Positions 33,790 through 48,400 of a stretch of 64,000 nucleotides of DNA are shown here, one piece after another. The notes below the pieces were generated by a model that worked only from the letters and a program-made list of their open reading frames with translations, was not told the DNA's origin and did no database searches. The translations under genes were made by a program, and so were the position numbers. Numbering within the stretch: the first letter of the stretch is position 1; each line of letters opens with the position of its first letter. This stretch comes from Anastrepha obliqua (Eukaryota > Arthropoda > Insecta > Diptera > Tephritidae), in contig NC_072893.1 in the NCBI RefSeq assembly GCF_027943255.1, forward strand, positions 123,875,784 through 123,939,783. The letters are read 5' to 3'.

Positions 33790-35450
33790 TATTTCATTTA
33801 AAATTTTTATTAGGAAAACATAGGCGAAAAAACATACAAATCCAATACTAAAACTATGTTAAATTAAAAAAAAAATGTATTTAAAAATAAGTATAAAAAT
33901 AAAAAAAATTAAATCTAAAAATTAAAATAATTTTTTTCTAATTAATCTTTTTTTAATTTTTTTTTATTTGCACAAAGTTTGAACCTTGGATTTGTAAGTT
34001 TTTTAGAATAATGAACTATATTTCCGTAAGGAAATAAAAAAAACGAATTTTTTTTTAATTAAAAATTAAAAAAAATGGAATTTTTAAAATTTAAAAATTA
34101 ATTAATTAAAAAAAAGGTGAAAAAATACTTTTATTTTTTAATTAAAAAAAATTTAATTGTATTCTTATTTTTAAATTCAAATTTTCGTTTAAATTTTTTG
34201 TTTAATCAAAATTTAAAATTTAAAAACTGAAATGTTTTTTTTTAATTTTCCACTTTTTGATCAGAACAGATACATAGCGGGGGGCAGAACTCGGTGGAGA
34301 ATATTTTTTCCGCCTTAGCTTCTTAAATACCTATTTTGTATATTTTTAATAGAGAATGTGACACAAATATGTATTTTATCAAGGAACAATATTAAAAAAA
34401 CAGTATTAAAAAAAATGTATTTCTTAAATTTTAAATTTTTTTGTATTAAATTTGCACAGAGCTTGAAAAAATTTGTTTTACTTTAAAATTGTTTTTTTAT
34501 TTAATTTTCCACTTCTTGATCTGAGCTTGAAAAAAAAATTTTATAATTTTTTTTTTATATTAATTTACACAAAGTTTTGAAAAAAAATTAAATTAAGTTA
34601 ATATTTTAATTTTTAATTTAATAAAACAATTGTATTTTCTTAATCTTTTTTTTTTTAATTGCACAGTGCTTGAAACTCGTTTGGATCGTAAACGAAATTT
34701 GAATTTAAAAAACAGTAAAAAATTCACATATTCTGTTTTTTTTTGGCTTCAAAATTTTAATTTTTAATTTTTTTAATTTTTAGTTCTGTAGTTTTTTTTT
34801 AATTTGTTCAATGTTTGAAATTCGAATTTGTATGCTTTTTATAGATTTTTATTTTTTTAACTTAATTTTAAAATTTTTAATCAGAATTCAGTATTTTTTT
34901 TTAATTTGTTCACTGTTTTAAACTCGAACTTGTATCCATTTTTTTAATTTCTAAATTTTCAAATTTTTAATCAGAATTAAAAAAATTGTACTTTGTTAAT
35001 ACTTTAATTTTTTTAATTTGCACAATGCTTGAAACTCGATGATTAATTAAAAAATTTAAAAAAAAGTAAAAAATTAAAAAACAAAAATTATTTTTTTTAA
35101 TTAAATATTTTTTTTAATTAAATATTTTTTTGAGTAAATTTTTTTTAATTAAATTTTTTTTTTAATTTAAAATTTAAGTTTAAATAAATTAAACAGAAAA
35201 TTAAAAAAAGAAACCATTTTTTCTTTTTTAATTAATTGTTCTTTATTTAAAAATTTAAATTTAAAAACTTAAAAGATCTTTTTTCGTATGTTAAAATAGA
35301 TAACATTTTTTGTTTTTAGTTTTGAACTTAATTTTAATCAGTATTTTTAGAAAATTTGGAGTATTTAATTACTGAGCCCATAAAATTTTAGAAATTTAGA
35401 TCAACATTTCATAAATTTTTGTTTTTATTTTATTTTTAATTTGCTTAAAT
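33790..35450. repeat. AT-rich array with recurring TTTGCACAATGCTTGAAACTCG phrase
   Basis: The phrase TTTGCACAAAGCTTGAAA or a close variant occurs near 33967, 34450, 34563, 34657, 34803, 34900 and 35018. It is separated by T-rich and A-rich low-complexity DNA with TTAATTAAAAAA words. Spacing varies from about 95 to 150 bp apart from one larger gap. Old tandem amplification, non-coding. Confidence 0.65.
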
Positions 35451-37540
35451 TTATGTGGTTTCCGTGAGTGGATGAACTATATTTTCATAAGAAATGAAAA
35501 TGAAATAAGAAAAACAAACAGATTTGTTATGTCAAGCATCCATTCTGTAGTCATTTAATGCACTGATTTGCTTTTACGGAAAACTGCAGGTTTTAGGAGC
35601 CTAGTCGAGAGAGCTCAGCACCTTCAAGATAAGCGGGTGGCCCTTTTCCCCATTAGTCGGGCTACTATTATCGTCGCTGATGTCTTCCACCGTCAAAACG
35701 AGACAAACAAAGATGAACAGTATTGTTAAATATTGTAGTATTCACAAGCAGCTCTCGGTAGAGGTGAGCGGGTTATTTTTTTCATTGAAATATCCACGAA
35801 AAAGAGGCTGCCGGTTAATTGCGCGGTGAGAGATTTTCTTGATAATCACAAGCGAGCAGAAGATTCTAACCCTATTAGGTGTGCTAAGCAGGAGCATTTG
35901 CCTCTACCAACTTCAGCAGTGTAGTTATGCATGGCTGTGGACTCACCAAAACTCAGATGAACTGATTGGAATCTTGATAGAACAACCTTCAATAACAAGG
36001 TCTAAAAGGGGTTGATATAGGGCATTGATTTTACTACTTGATTTCGGTAATAACCAGCAGCTTGTAACCTATAAACCACCAGGATGTTCAGCTCATTTAG
36101 GGATAGTATGTCCACACATGAATATATGCAAATATATTTTATTGACTCATTAAATTTGGAAAAAATTGCAATTGATACAAGCGAGATATGAAAGCAAAAT
36201 GGTTAGTCGCAGCCGGCGGCAACAGTGCATGTAAGGTAATCAGCAATAACAGACAAATGTTATCAGGCCGATATAAACAATATGAAATGTTAACAGTAAC
36301 GCTGTACGACTATATACCTGCTACAGAATGTTGTCTTCAATCGGGTTGACATATTCGTAAAGGCTGCAATGACACACACGGCGTGCTGAGACCGCCTGCT
36401 GAGAATTGAGTAGTGTTAAGTCAAAGGGCACATAATAAGGGAAAGAAAACAGATCTAATAGATCCAAAAGAGTATTGAGGTATGAATATATATGTAAAAA
36501 CTTTGAACGTAAGATTAATAATGCAATTAAGTTGAGAACTTGCGTTGAAAGAAAAAGGTGGTAAAATTAAAAATAAAAAAAAAACCAAAGCGTTTTTGGG
36601 CTGAGAAGTTAGCTAGAAAAGCACTATTTAACCGAATCTATTAACTGTGGCCGCAAAAAGGAATAAGAAAACTATGTAAAATTATTGAAAAGGCAAAGCA
36701 CATAGAAGGCAAATGTAAAAAGTAGCTACAAACCGGCAAATAACAAAACCAAAAAACCTTGCACAAAGTATTTCCACCGAGTCCCAGCTGCAGTTTACGC
36801 TTCACAACGCATTTTAATGGTGAAATTCTAATGAAATTATTGTTGTAACAGAACTCATAATCTTACTTTTCGAAACGTAATTACTTAACTCAATTTTTGC
36901 CGACTTACCCTGAATATTATATTTAGCAGTGCAAAAGTTTGCTGCAAAAGTAAAATTTATCTAGAAAACACTTTCAAGCGCACCAAAGCTGTAAATTATG
37001 GAAAAAAAGGAAACTGTTTTTTAAGCGGAATTTCTTCAAATTTATAACTTTTTTCTTTATTTTATATATAAATACATTTTTGCTGAAGAAAAAAGTGGAT
37101 TCTTCGTTATTCGAAAATAGCAAATCCAGCAAAGCAAACTCCCTTTACATAGAAATGCAGGCAGCTCTGTTAGCCTTAACTTACTATTCTCATGGAAACG
37201 CTTTGATTTATTTTCTGTAATTTTACAGTTGGATTAGCTGCAGTTAAGTACTTAACAAAAATAGGCCATTAAAACAATTAATGAAATTCAATGATTGTTC
37301 ATACAAACTGTTTAGCATGGACTGAAAAAAGTTGTTTTGAAATTTTTCTGTGGTAAATAAATACTACCGCAAAAAAGTTTTGAATAAAAGCACTGTGCAG
37401 CCAAATTTTTATAAGTAGACGCCGTGCTGGAAATTTTTAAGGAAGCTGGCAAATTTAGCAGGTGTTTTTTTTATGAATACTTCGAAATGGTTTTAGATCT
37501 TTTACTCATTACTGTTGATATGTTTTTGGGTTAGACACAA
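35451..37540. other. intergenic, composition near average
   Basis: No gene was seen. Positions 35590-36440 are GC-richer and may hold an unrecognised decayed mobile element. All frames are short and contain many stops. Confidence 0.4.
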
Positions 37541-38710
37541 AATAACAAGGTAAAAAAAAGATGACGCCGAGTTAAAGAAAGTTTTAGTTTAAGAAGAAAA
37601 CATGGTCGAGAGTTGCGAAGAGTGGTCTTTAAGTTATAGAATAAAAAGAAGAAATGGTGAAGAGTTGAGTTTTAATATTATATGAAAAAGTTAAGGAGAG
37701 TTGAAAGGATTGGTGTTTGAATTTTATTTGGAGGAGAAAAAATTATGAAAAGTTTAAAATACTGATCTTTAAGTTTGAATATGTAAAGAGGATATGATGA
37801 AGAGTCGAAAGAGTGGTTTTATTATAAAACCAGAGGATGATGGGGAGTTAAAAAGGAGTTTTAATACAGAGAGTAGAAGAGAGTTAGCTATTTGTATTCT
37901 AAGTTCAAAAAAAGAAAAATTGATGGAGAGTTGAAAAATGTGGTATTTGAGATTTTATATTTTACGAAGAAGTCATGGAGATTTGAAAAGAGTCGTATTT
38001 AAGTTTCATTTTGAGAAGAAGTAATAATGAACAGTTAAAAAATGATATGGAGAGTTAAAAAGAGTGGTAAAAATAATGGTTTTATTATTAAATTGAGGGA
38101 AGATGGGTGGTTCAAATAGTTTAGAGAAGGGAGTGGTGGAGAGTTCAAAAGAGAGTGTTCTTATTATAAAATCCAGGGTTAATGAGGAGTTGAAATAATA
38201 GGTTTTTAAGTTTTGAAGGAGTTTTTATATGGAGAGTAGAAAAGAGTTACCGCAAGGAACTTGAACTGTTCTAAATTCAAAAGAAGAAGAAATGCTGGCA
38301 AGTAGAAAAGAAATGCTAATCTTTGGATTTGATTGGAAATGAGAAAAATGATGGAGAGTATGGAAAAAGTTTCATGCAACTTTCAATTTTCGAAGAAACA
38401 ATGATGGAGAGTTGAAACTAGTATTAAAGGAAGTGTTTCTTTTTATCAAAGCGAAGTTTAGGGGTTTGAAGGAATGATTTTTAAATTGTTATATGAAAAT
38501 AGTTTTTATATGGAGAGTACGAGAGAGTTAACCATTTATGCTCTACCTTCAAAAGAAGAAGAAATGCTGGAGAGTAGAAAAGCGTGGCTTTAGTATCATT
38601 GTAGGATGACAGAGAGTTAAAAAGAAGAATTTTTCAGTTCCATATGAAAAGAAAAATGATGGTGAGTTGAAAAGAGTATTTAATTTATTTTATTTAAAAA
38701 AGAAAGTATA
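37541..38710. repeat. purine-rich array of GATGGAGAGTTGAAAAGAGT-like units
   Basis: The phrase GGAGAGTTGAAAAGAG and its variants recur about every 60-80 bp, together with TTTTTAAGTTTTATATGAAA and AGAAGAAATGATG. The plus strand is strongly purine-rich in the repeated phrase. Units are diverged and there is no reading frame across units. Confidence 0.65.
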
Positions 38711-40425
38711 TAGGGTCGGGAGAACATGAAATTATTAATTAATTATTACTATATTTTTTTTTTCAACCGACAACTTTGTCTCACACATTAAGATTTTATA
38801 CTTCGAAAAGTTCAGCTTATAACTTCATTCACCAGAACTGTTCAGCATGGCGTCTTCTTGCAAAACTATATATATATGTATGTATGGTTATGCTATTGTA
38901 AAAAAAATTTTAAATTTGTTGAATCGTGAAATTCAACAAGTATAAAAAAATGTCAATAGAAATTGATTGCTCAGCAAAAAAATTCAAAATGCCACACCTC
39001 ATTGATCCATACATTACAATAAAAAGAATTTTACGAAAACGACGCAACTGCGTAGCATTCGAGTATGTAAAATATGTAAAAGATATAGAACAGGAAACAT
39101 ATTTTTTGGATGCACGTTGAAATTTCGAACTGATCACACTATAGAAATGTTCAGATTTAAGGCCTAAGCATATAACTTAAAGTTGTCTTACCGTTATGTG
39201 GCTGCATAAATTAATTAAGCCAACGTATATGGCATAGTATGATAGTAAGCTGCTCATGGAAAGCCGGACTCCTTTTCTCCAAATTCGTAGCAGTGCCTAA
39301 AATTATGCAATGATTCGACTTACGCGCAAAAGTGACGCAACTTCAAGTTACATGAAATGTGTAAATGAAAAAGAAACACAAGAAAAAAATACGCGAAAAA
39401 ACCGAGCAACCGTATTTGCACAAAAAAAAAATGTCTAGGTCAAGCAAAACCAACATATCCTTCTCACTATACAAAGCTATTAGTAGCAACTGATGAAACG
39501 AAAAAAAGAATCAGACCATTAAAAACTATTTAAAATAGCTGAAGTAAGAGAAAATATAAATATATATACATATTAAATGTGTATAATATATATATATATA
39601 CATGTAAGAATTAGTTTAAAAATAAAACTCTCTAAATGTCTAATACCCATACAGGTCTAACTTTATTGTAAAAACTAATTAATGAAAAGAGAAAAAATAA
39701 AGAAATTATTACAATATATATTTGTGTATGTCAATAACTTTCCTAAATCTAGAAAAAAATGTAAAGAAATATACCAAAGTATGCTAAAAAAAACAAATCG
39801 TACTATTTTGGGCGTAACGCCAAGCTGGCTCTTGGCGTCCACGAAACAAGCACAAGAATTCCCAATACATACCTTTTATGCTAAAAAGTGTAATTATACG
39901 CATAAGTCAAAAATTTAAAATTTTTAGCAAAAAGTAAGCAAAACTATATATATAAATGTTTATTCTGTTATGTGAATACAAAAAAGGAATAAATAAAAAT
40001 ATTAAAAGAGGAAGAAGCAAAAATTAACAAACTAATATATCGAACGATAAACGAGTACTTTAAAGCTAAATACTTACAAAAAAATGTAACACTTATGAAA
40101 ATAACTATTTAAAAAAGTTACTAACAATTATGAAAAAATTCAAAATTTCCAAATGAGTAAACTAAAGTAAGATAAGTGAATAAAAAAAAATTTAATAAAC
40201 TTAAACAGCAGCAAACTTATGATACAATGAAGAAAACTAAAATTAAATAAAAAATATTTAAATAAAAAATTTAATTTACTTCGAAAAGTTATTCACAGCA
40301 AAAATGTATCACATTAATTTATTAAAAAAAAAAACACACACAATTAACTGCAATGAGTTAGAATACCGCCAAATAGAAAATTAGAAAAAAAAGAAAAAAA
40401 ATGTTACTCCAAAAGTCAACACATG
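38711..40425. other. intergenic AT-rich sequence
   Basis: No supported gene. A 64-codon plus-strand frame (38926-39120) has a basic, non-repetitive composition but matches nothing I recognise. (TA)n lies near 39580-39602. Confidence 0.4.
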
Positions 40426-40885
40426 AACAAAAAGCCAGCCTAAATTTCACTTGAATGCTTTAAGCTGCAAGAATTTGGCAAAAAAATACGTAACATCAGA
40501 AAAATTATTTTTTATTTAAATTTTGTTGCATATTTTTTTATATGAAAATAAAATTTTAGTACTCCATAAGTCTACAATATGTAGGCATGAATAAAAATAA
40601 GCTTCAGTTTTATTTCAAAGCTGGAAGCGTCAAAAATTTTGGCAAAAAATACATTACCTCTAAAGAATTATTTTTTTTATTTTAATTTTTTTGTATATTT
40701 TTTTCATATAAGAAAATTTTAGTACTCCATAAGTCCACAATGCCTACACATGAACAAAAAGTAAGCCTAAGATTCACTTCAAAGCCTGAAGCTTCAAAAA
40801 TTTTGGAAAAAAATACATAACCTCAAAAAAATTATTTTTTATTTTCATTTTTCTTTTTGGATATTTTTTTTTATTTAAAAAAATT
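40426..40885. repeat. tandem array, period about 178 bp, three units
   Basis: Each unit contains a CATGAACAAAAAGTAAGCCTAA-like block, GCTTCAAAAATTTTGGCAAA, AATACATTACCTC, a T-rich stretch and TTTTAGTACTCCATAAGTC. The copies differ mostly in homopolymer length and a few substitutions, so this array looks younger than most others here. Confidence 0.7.
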
Positions 40886-40999
40886 TCATTTTTTTCTCCT
40901 TTTTTCATATACTATAATTCTTTAATCTTACGTTAATTTGCTTGGGAAATTCTTAATTTATGTATGCATTTTTTTCAATCATCTTTCCTTTGTCCTTCT

Positions 41000-42300
41000 C
41001 AGAAATTCTTATGACCTTTAAGAGCGAGTTACAATTAACTTCCCATGCATAATTCTCTCTATATCACGTGGCATAGCCTTTGGCCCAGCTTGATGTTACT
41101 TGTATTCTTCTTTTTAGAAACTAACTGCCACCCTTTAAAGCTTATCCATCGAAATTGGGTGTTCTTAGTTCGCTTCTAATTTTTAGAATTTTTTTTAAAT
41201 ATTTTCGCTCCTTATTAGGATTTTATGCCGCTTCTGATCCATCGGGACTCGTGTATTTTATACCACTTCTAATTTTCAGTATTTGTTTTAAAACGTTCAT
41301 AATATTTTTGGCTTTCTTATGACTTTTGATCCATGAAAATTCGCTTCTTTTATTCCACTTCTGATACTTCAAAATTTGTCTCATTTACCATATTCTACTT
41401 CAAACTTTTAGAATTTGTCTTAAGATTTTCGTAATTTATTTTACTTTTATGCCACTGCTGATCCATAAAACTTCGCTTCTTTTATTTCACTTCTGATACC
41501 TCAAAATTGGTCTCATTTATACTACTTAATATTCTTATAATTTTTTTTGTTGAGATATTTGAAATTCATTTGGCTCTTATTCCACTTCTGATCCATCAGA
41601 ATTTGTCACATTTATTCTACCTCAAATTTTTAGAACTTGTCTTGGGATTTTTGTATTTTTTTTTTTTACTTTTACTCGTTTCTTTTATTCCACTTCCAAT
41701 CCCTCAAAATTAGACTCATATATTCTAGTTCTAATTTTTTGAATTCCTTTTTGAGATACTCGTAATTTATTTTGCTTTCATGCCGCTACTGATCGTTCAA
41801 AATTTGTCTCAGTTGTACCACTTCTAATCCCTCAAAATTAGTCTTATTTTGCTTCTAATTTCAGAATTTATTTTTGAGATACTCGTATTTTATTGATCGT
41901 TGATTCCATTTCTAATCCATTAAAATTAGTCTCATTTATTGCGCTTCTGATCGCTCAAAATTGGTTTTATTTATCCCACTTCTGTACCAAAAAAAATTTT
42001 TCTATTTACTCTACTTCTAACTTTTACATTTCGTTTTTGAGATGTTCGTGTTTAATTTAGTCTTTATGGCACTTCTGAATTATAAAAATTAGTCTCATTT
42101 TTTCCATTTCTGATCCCTCAAATTTCGTCTCATTGATTCTATATACAATTTTTAGAATTTGTCTTTGAAAATCTCGTAATTTACTTTACTTTTATGCCCC
42201 TTCTGATCCATGAAAATTCATTTTTTGTAATTCCCTGATCGCTCAAAATTAGAATTTTTAGAATTTGTGTTTGATATGTTCAGAACCTATTTTCCTTAAA
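41000..42300. repeat. tandem array of CACTTCTGATCCATCAAAATT-like units
   Basis: Recurring order: ATGCCACTTCTGATCCAT, AAATTTGTCTCATTTATTC, TACTTCTAATTTTTAGAATT, TGTCTTGAGATTTTCGTAAT and TTATTTTACTTTT. About eight to ten diverged units are spaced roughly 110-150 bp apart. Non-coding, pyrimidine-rich on the plus strand. Confidence 0.7.
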
Positions 42301-44640
42301 TTTTATATTACAGACTCCTTTTCCTCTCCCCAGCAAGTGCATTCAAACTATTATTTAAATTAATTACTCACAAACCCTACTATTTTCCACCCACGTACAA
42401 TGGGAATTGAGAACTGGACTTTACACTGAACTTATAATAAATAAAATAATTATATTTAAAATATATATGTACATACATTTTTATAGGATTACCAGCCCTA
42501 TTTGTACATATATTATGACCGCATAGCGAAATGCTATTAAAAACTTATGTGTAGAAAAATAAATGTTCTCAAAAACCACCAGAAATATAATTAAGAAAAC
42601 TAAACCACTTAGAGAGGCGTATATATGTACATACAAGTGTATATATGTATGTATGTGGAAGTACGCAAGAAGCAGTAAAAGTCTTTACGCCTGTAGACCC
42701 TAAGGAAATCAGCTAGTGGAGAAGTAGATGAGAAATCAGATAAATTAAAAGAAAAAACCGAAAACACCGCACTTAAGTGTAAATGTGGACAGAATAATAA
42801 TTTATGTACTTTATGTATAAGTAAATGTTTGAAATTGTAAAATTTAAATTAAGCACGATCAACTTGTATTACGAGTACATATTTGTATGTAAATCATAGC
42901 TGACTTACCTTATGACCTATTACTTATGACTTATGTATGTACGCAGCTCCAAAAATCTTCCTTTTAAGTGGTGTGTTGTATTTTTCTCTCATTTACTGGT
43001 TTTTCGACTTCATCTTCGACCTTTCTTCAATTTTTTCGCGCATTAGTGCAATTAGTTGCTTATGACAACAAATTTTATTTTTTTTTTTATAAAACATATT
43101 TCTCAACCATTTATTTGAAATTTTTGCAAATTAATTGTACTTTTGAAAATTGTATTAAATGAAAGCAAACAAAAAGACTTGGCTTGAATTTAATATTGAA
43201 ATAAAATTTTATGTATTTTATATGTGCAAAATATACATTTGTTAAACTTTATGTCAAAATTGAGTAACCCTGTTACTCGAAACGATCTAAGGCTAACGAA
43301 AAGGTATTGTATTTTAGTGAAAAATATTAAATATTTGAAGCAAAAGTTTTACGTAGTAATAAATGGAGAGCAAAATTTATGCAAAAAAACATGTTATGTA
43401 GGTTATCAACAAAAAACAAAAAAAAAACACATTAATAAAAAAAATATAAAAAAACATTGGCGAAATTCGGAATTGCAAATCAAGTAAAGGAAATATGCAC
43501 GAATCTAAATTATTTCAGATTAAATAAATTCTAAAAAATGTTTAAATTCGCGCAAATGTTTGAAGGTCAATTAGTTGTCAAAATATAAGAAATTGCACTG
43601 CGTGTGGCAAGTAAAAAAGTGTTAACTAAGAGAAATAAAGAAGGCAGTTAAGAAAGTAGTAGTGATTAACTTGAAATTTTAGAAAAATCAAAAGTAAAGT
43701 AATTCATGTATATGTCTATTCTGTTCAAAGTCCTTACTAAAGTCGTTTAAAATATTGCTGTTTGAGTTAAAGTTTTTGAAAAAAGAGTACATCAAATATT
43801 GATAACTTTCAATTATTTTTTCATAAAAATTCGTTTACACTACAACAAAAACAATTTAAAGCAAAGTTTCGAACTTTATATGAAATTTGTAAAAATTCGG
43901 CAAATTTTCAGCACTTTTTTTTATACAAAATAAAAAAAAAAATTTGAGATATGCAGTTTAATAGATGCTTGAATTGTGGTATAATTAAGTGCAAGCTTAA
44001 AGAGGCTCAAAAATTGCGTTAATTTTTGAAAAAAATTTCCGCTGACCGGGTTGGGTGTTTTCTTCCGCATAAAAAAAAATGTCGAAAATGCACAAGACCG
44101 CGACCAAAAAAAATTCTCAAAAATCAATACGGTTTTTGATCTACTTAAAATTTACACTTTATTACAGCAAAATTTAATGAACTTTAAATTTGCGTACTTG
44201 AAATTTTTTTAAAATTCTGGAAAAAATTTTAAAATTTGGATGAAAATTTGTACCACTTTTCTGAATTTTGTAAAAAGCTTGCATGTTTGATATAAATGGT
44301 TTTTGTTGTGGTGTGAACTGTAATTTTATAAAAGAATAATTGTAATTATAAAATACATAAATAAATAGTAAAAACTGATCAGTGTGTGGAACACAATTTA
44401 TTTCGACGTTGACTGTAGATGGTAAATTTAGCTGTGCTAATTTTCTTTCCTATTTACATAGAATTGAACATAAATTGCAAGAACACATAAAAGAGGCCTG
44501 TCTCTAAGCCCAAATGTGTTGAAAAGCCATAAAATCGATTTTCGAACTGCAACAAATCAAAACTGACTCAACCGTTTTTAGTGCAGTTTGGTGCTGTAAT
44601 GCTTTGGGGTGTTTAATCTCGCTCTGCATTATTGAAGTTT
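42301..44640. other. intergenic AT-rich sequence
   Basis: No gene was recognised. Short lysine- and asparagine-rich frames (for example 43224-43487) are what AT-rich DNA gives by chance. Confidence 0.4.
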
Positions 44641-44649
44641 ACTAATTGT

Positions 44650-44885
44650 TTACTTTTACCGAGCTTCACCTCCACTTTGTGGTGTGCGGTTTGGTGTTGT
44701 GCTACAAATCAAGGAATCTACAGTTTACAATACAATAATTACACATGATTTATGTGAGCAGATTTCTTCAAGATGGAATTATGTATACCCAGAGCCTCTC
44801 CATTGCCTACTAAAAGGGTTTCTACTTATACAAGTTCATATTTTCATGTCCACGGTGGGTTACAAAGTCAAACCTTTTGAATGGT
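44650..44885 (-). mobile_element. tRNA-headed SINE, degraded copy
   Basis: In reverse orientation it keeps the order ACCGAGCTTCACCTCC, TGTGGTGTGCG, TTGTGCTACAAAT, CTACAGTTT, TATGTGAGCAG and CATTGCCTAC of the SINE body. There are many substitutions and the tRNA head is lost. It is clearly older than the copies at 27022 and 32767. Confidence 0.6.
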
Positions 44886-47800
44886 AGGCAGGTGCAAAAC
44901 CCATTGATATCTTTTCAGTTTATTTCATTTTAAAGTTTTATATTTCTTTTAATATTTTTTTTTCCTTTTGGTTAATTTCCTCTCAAAAAAGTTTTGAGTT
45001 TTCATCCTCAAATGTTGGCATCTCGGAACCAGTAGTATTGTCTAATGTCTAAAAATGTTTCTTGTAATTATAGGGGTAAGACCTGGAACATCATTTTGTA
45101 CTTTACTCCACTCAGTACTTTACTTCAAATTTTCAAATCAAACTCATTTTAAGTCCAGTTGACAATGAATGGGCAACAACTACATTCCAGTCGCGCTTAA
45201 CTTTTCGATAAAAGAAAAATAAGGAAACTTTACTGAACATTCAAATAGAATTTATTACAAAGTTCTTCATCAGAATTATATTTTTTTAATATTATTGTTT
45301 TATTTTAATGATTTTATTATTTACTTATTTATTGAACAAATTTATAATAAATTATAAAATTGAATAGTTAGGTTACAGCGCCAGTTACCAGGGCTATTGG
45401 CTGCCATTTTTGATTACCTTTCAGCTGCTCACCATAACTGCTAAAATTCTACGGCTGACGCTCGCGCATAGGCACTGAGTAAAAGTAGAGAGAAAAACTA
45501 GTGAATGCATAAAATCGGTAACATCGAACGAGCCTTAAGGTGCATATGCACTACGCTATGTTGTACGACGATTTTTTTAAATTATATATTATTTCCAAGC
45601 GTTTTTATTTGAAAAAAATCTGCGAAAATACTGTAGTTCTTTTTTTAAATTAAAAATAAAAATATTTTATTTCGTGAAAACATTTTTTCTACATTAAAAA
45701 AGTAAATTTTAATTTTACAGCTTAACATTTTTTAACAGTTAAGCCAAACCAAATTTCTCTCCAGCGATATTTTATACACCCATAACCTACAAACTTAATT
45801 CAATCCTATAACATAACTTACAATCAACTCTCCTCTACATAGTTTCACCTAAACTTTTTAACTGAAACGTAAAGAATCTTTAAATTTATATATTTTACCA
45901 TAAAAACAAACAAATTTTCAGAGAACTAATCTACCTATAAATCTTCTTAGTATTTAACGTCAAAACTCTACCAACGGTTTCCTCAAATATTAACACATAA
46001 ATACTCTACACTGGTGTGCACTCAGAATTATATTCGAATTTAAAGTCACTTAAAAAGTTTGAGCAAAGCTTCTGTTTGGGTAAGAAAACATTTGATGGAA
46101 AATCGCTTAAAATATGTGTTTTTTTTTAATTTCACGAGGTGCAAATTCCATCAGAAACTGGAAAATTAGTCACGTAAGCTTTAGGCACTTCTGGTCACAG
46201 CTGCAAGGCTTCAGCGAATAGGAAAGTGAAAGAGTTAATGGCACTGAAAGATCCAGCCAGTGTTTCGATAATCTTTGAACTACCAAATTGGTTTGCGGTA
46301 AATTTAGTATTTGCTCTTGGGTCTAAAAATTCAATTAACTCGGCGCGCGCAATTTTAATTTACCTAAAATTTTTATTTAAAATCCAGATGCGCGGTTCGG
46401 CTGGTGGAAGTGCATCGAACTTTGTGTTGGTGCAAAAATGGTACGGTTACTGAAACTGTTTTTGAGTATTCTCAGAATGGGGTTAGAACTTGAAGTTTGT
46501 AATTCGTTTCTATGCTTTGAAAAGGTACAAGTCCTCAATCTGCGCACATAATTTTAACAGCTGCAACCAGGCAAAATGGTTTCTTAAAACTGCTTTACTG
46601 TCACTTCAAATCAGATGCTAAGAATTTATAGAGTTTTAGCGTTGCTGAGGTATTCAGTAACACCTGAAATGCAGCAGGCTCTGAAAAAGAAAACAATTTA
46701 AAGTCGACCATATATCATCATCACCATCAACTGCTAGAGTTTCAAGTTGCAGCGGGTCCGTGCGAGTCTACTTTGCCTCAATCCCTTAACTTCATTCCAG
46801 CGCACGGCGCATGGCACGGGTTTCTGATTCCAGCTGTTCGCTGGTCTTCCCCGTCTGCAGCTTCTTTGAGGGTTCTAGGTACATAGATGAGAGAAAGCTT
46901 GCTTAGTGGGTCATTCAGCGCAAATGATTACTCCTTTGTGGACTACACCGACCGGAGCGATTTTCTTGTAGACAAAAAATCCTTGAATTTCTACAAATGG
47001 AATCCGTTTACTCATTGATGCTTTGCTCAAATTTGAAGTGCGCTTTCATTCTTACACTTAAAAAAAATATATATATATATTTATTTATTTTCCAAAAACT
47101 CTACACTCTATAGAAACTATTCAATAAGGAACTCGTGAATGACCCTCCTGAATAAACTACCAAAAGCCTTTCCTTTTCAAAAAGACTTCAATAAAAATAT
47201 TTATAGATATAAAATATTTAAGAGAGAAGTAGCAAAAAACGAAATATATATATATAAAATATATTAAAAGTTAAAAGAAAATATAAGAAATAAGAAAAAA
47301 ATACAAAAGCATTCCCTAGAGTAATTTTAGCTAAAACGAAAAAAAAATTCAAGAAAGAAATTATAATATGATAAAAACTAATGCAGAAAAAGTAGTATTA
47401 ATGCAAATATTATCAGATAAAGAGAAAGGTGCATTTCCTTATACATAAATAAAAACTAAGAGCAGAAATTGGAGTAGTTTGAAAAATTAATAAAAATTGA
47501 AACCAAACAAAAATAAGTAAAATAAATCAATAAATAATTTGGGTAACTTGGGTTAGGTTAAGATTTTACTTTTAGTCAAAAACAAAAAAAAAAAAAATAA
47601 ATTACATGATAAGCTACGGCAAGTGAAGGCAAGAGACAATGATTTTCGGCGCAGGCATTTATGGAGGTATAAATAAAAATGCTAATGAATGATTTGAAAT
47701 AAGAAATGACTATTTTCCAAAAACAAAAAACTAATTTAAAATGCAAAAAGCAAGAATAAACCAATTTTTCAGTACTCTATATGTTCTAAATAAGTAAGTT

Positions 47801-48400
47801 GATGTTGCATATATTAATTTTATTTTATGTTTAAAAAATCATAAACTTCTGCTGTGTTTGTCACATTCTCGTCAAATCTCATGAAATAGACGAAAAGTGA
47901 TTTTGTTTACATATTTTAAAGCCAGCAGATATTGCAAATTCAGCGTCAAATTGCAAAACAAAAACGAAAACTAATCTTTGCATATTTTTAGACTGCAAAG
48001 TAAGTTCGAGTTGGGAAATATTGCATACTTGCTCAAATGCCGTAAACTATGCTGTGCTCAATAAATTATTTGTTAAGCGGAAACAAACATCCGTACGAAA
48101 AACCACGAGATGCGTAGCAAGAACGGTGGATTTCCTGACAAAAATTGGTAAATTATAACTAATGCGAATTGGTCGAAAATCAATGAGAATAAATTTGAAG
48201 CAAATTTAGAGAGAAAATCAGAAACCTTAAATAAGAAAATAAAATCAGCAAAGAAAATTGAATGTGTACAAAGTACGAGACATGGCAGAAAAGTGATTAA
48301 ATGTACTTTGGAGCAAACAAGAATGGAATGGGAAATAGAAGAACAAGAAGTGTTGATGAGAAATTTTTACAAATAAATTTGCTTAAAGCAATATTTTTAT
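44886..48400. other. intergenic AT-rich sequence with one GC-richer patch
   Basis: No gene was recognised. The patch at about 46720-46960 is GC-richer (GCAGCGGGTCCGTGCGAGTC, CGCACGGCGCATGGCACGGG) and may be a dispersed-repeat remnant that I cannot name. Confidence 0.4.

Noticed and set aside
43224..43487. Plus-strand 87-codon Lys/Asn-rich frame
   Set aside because: Composition is what very AT-rich DNA encodes by chance. It has no motif and no splice or promoter support.
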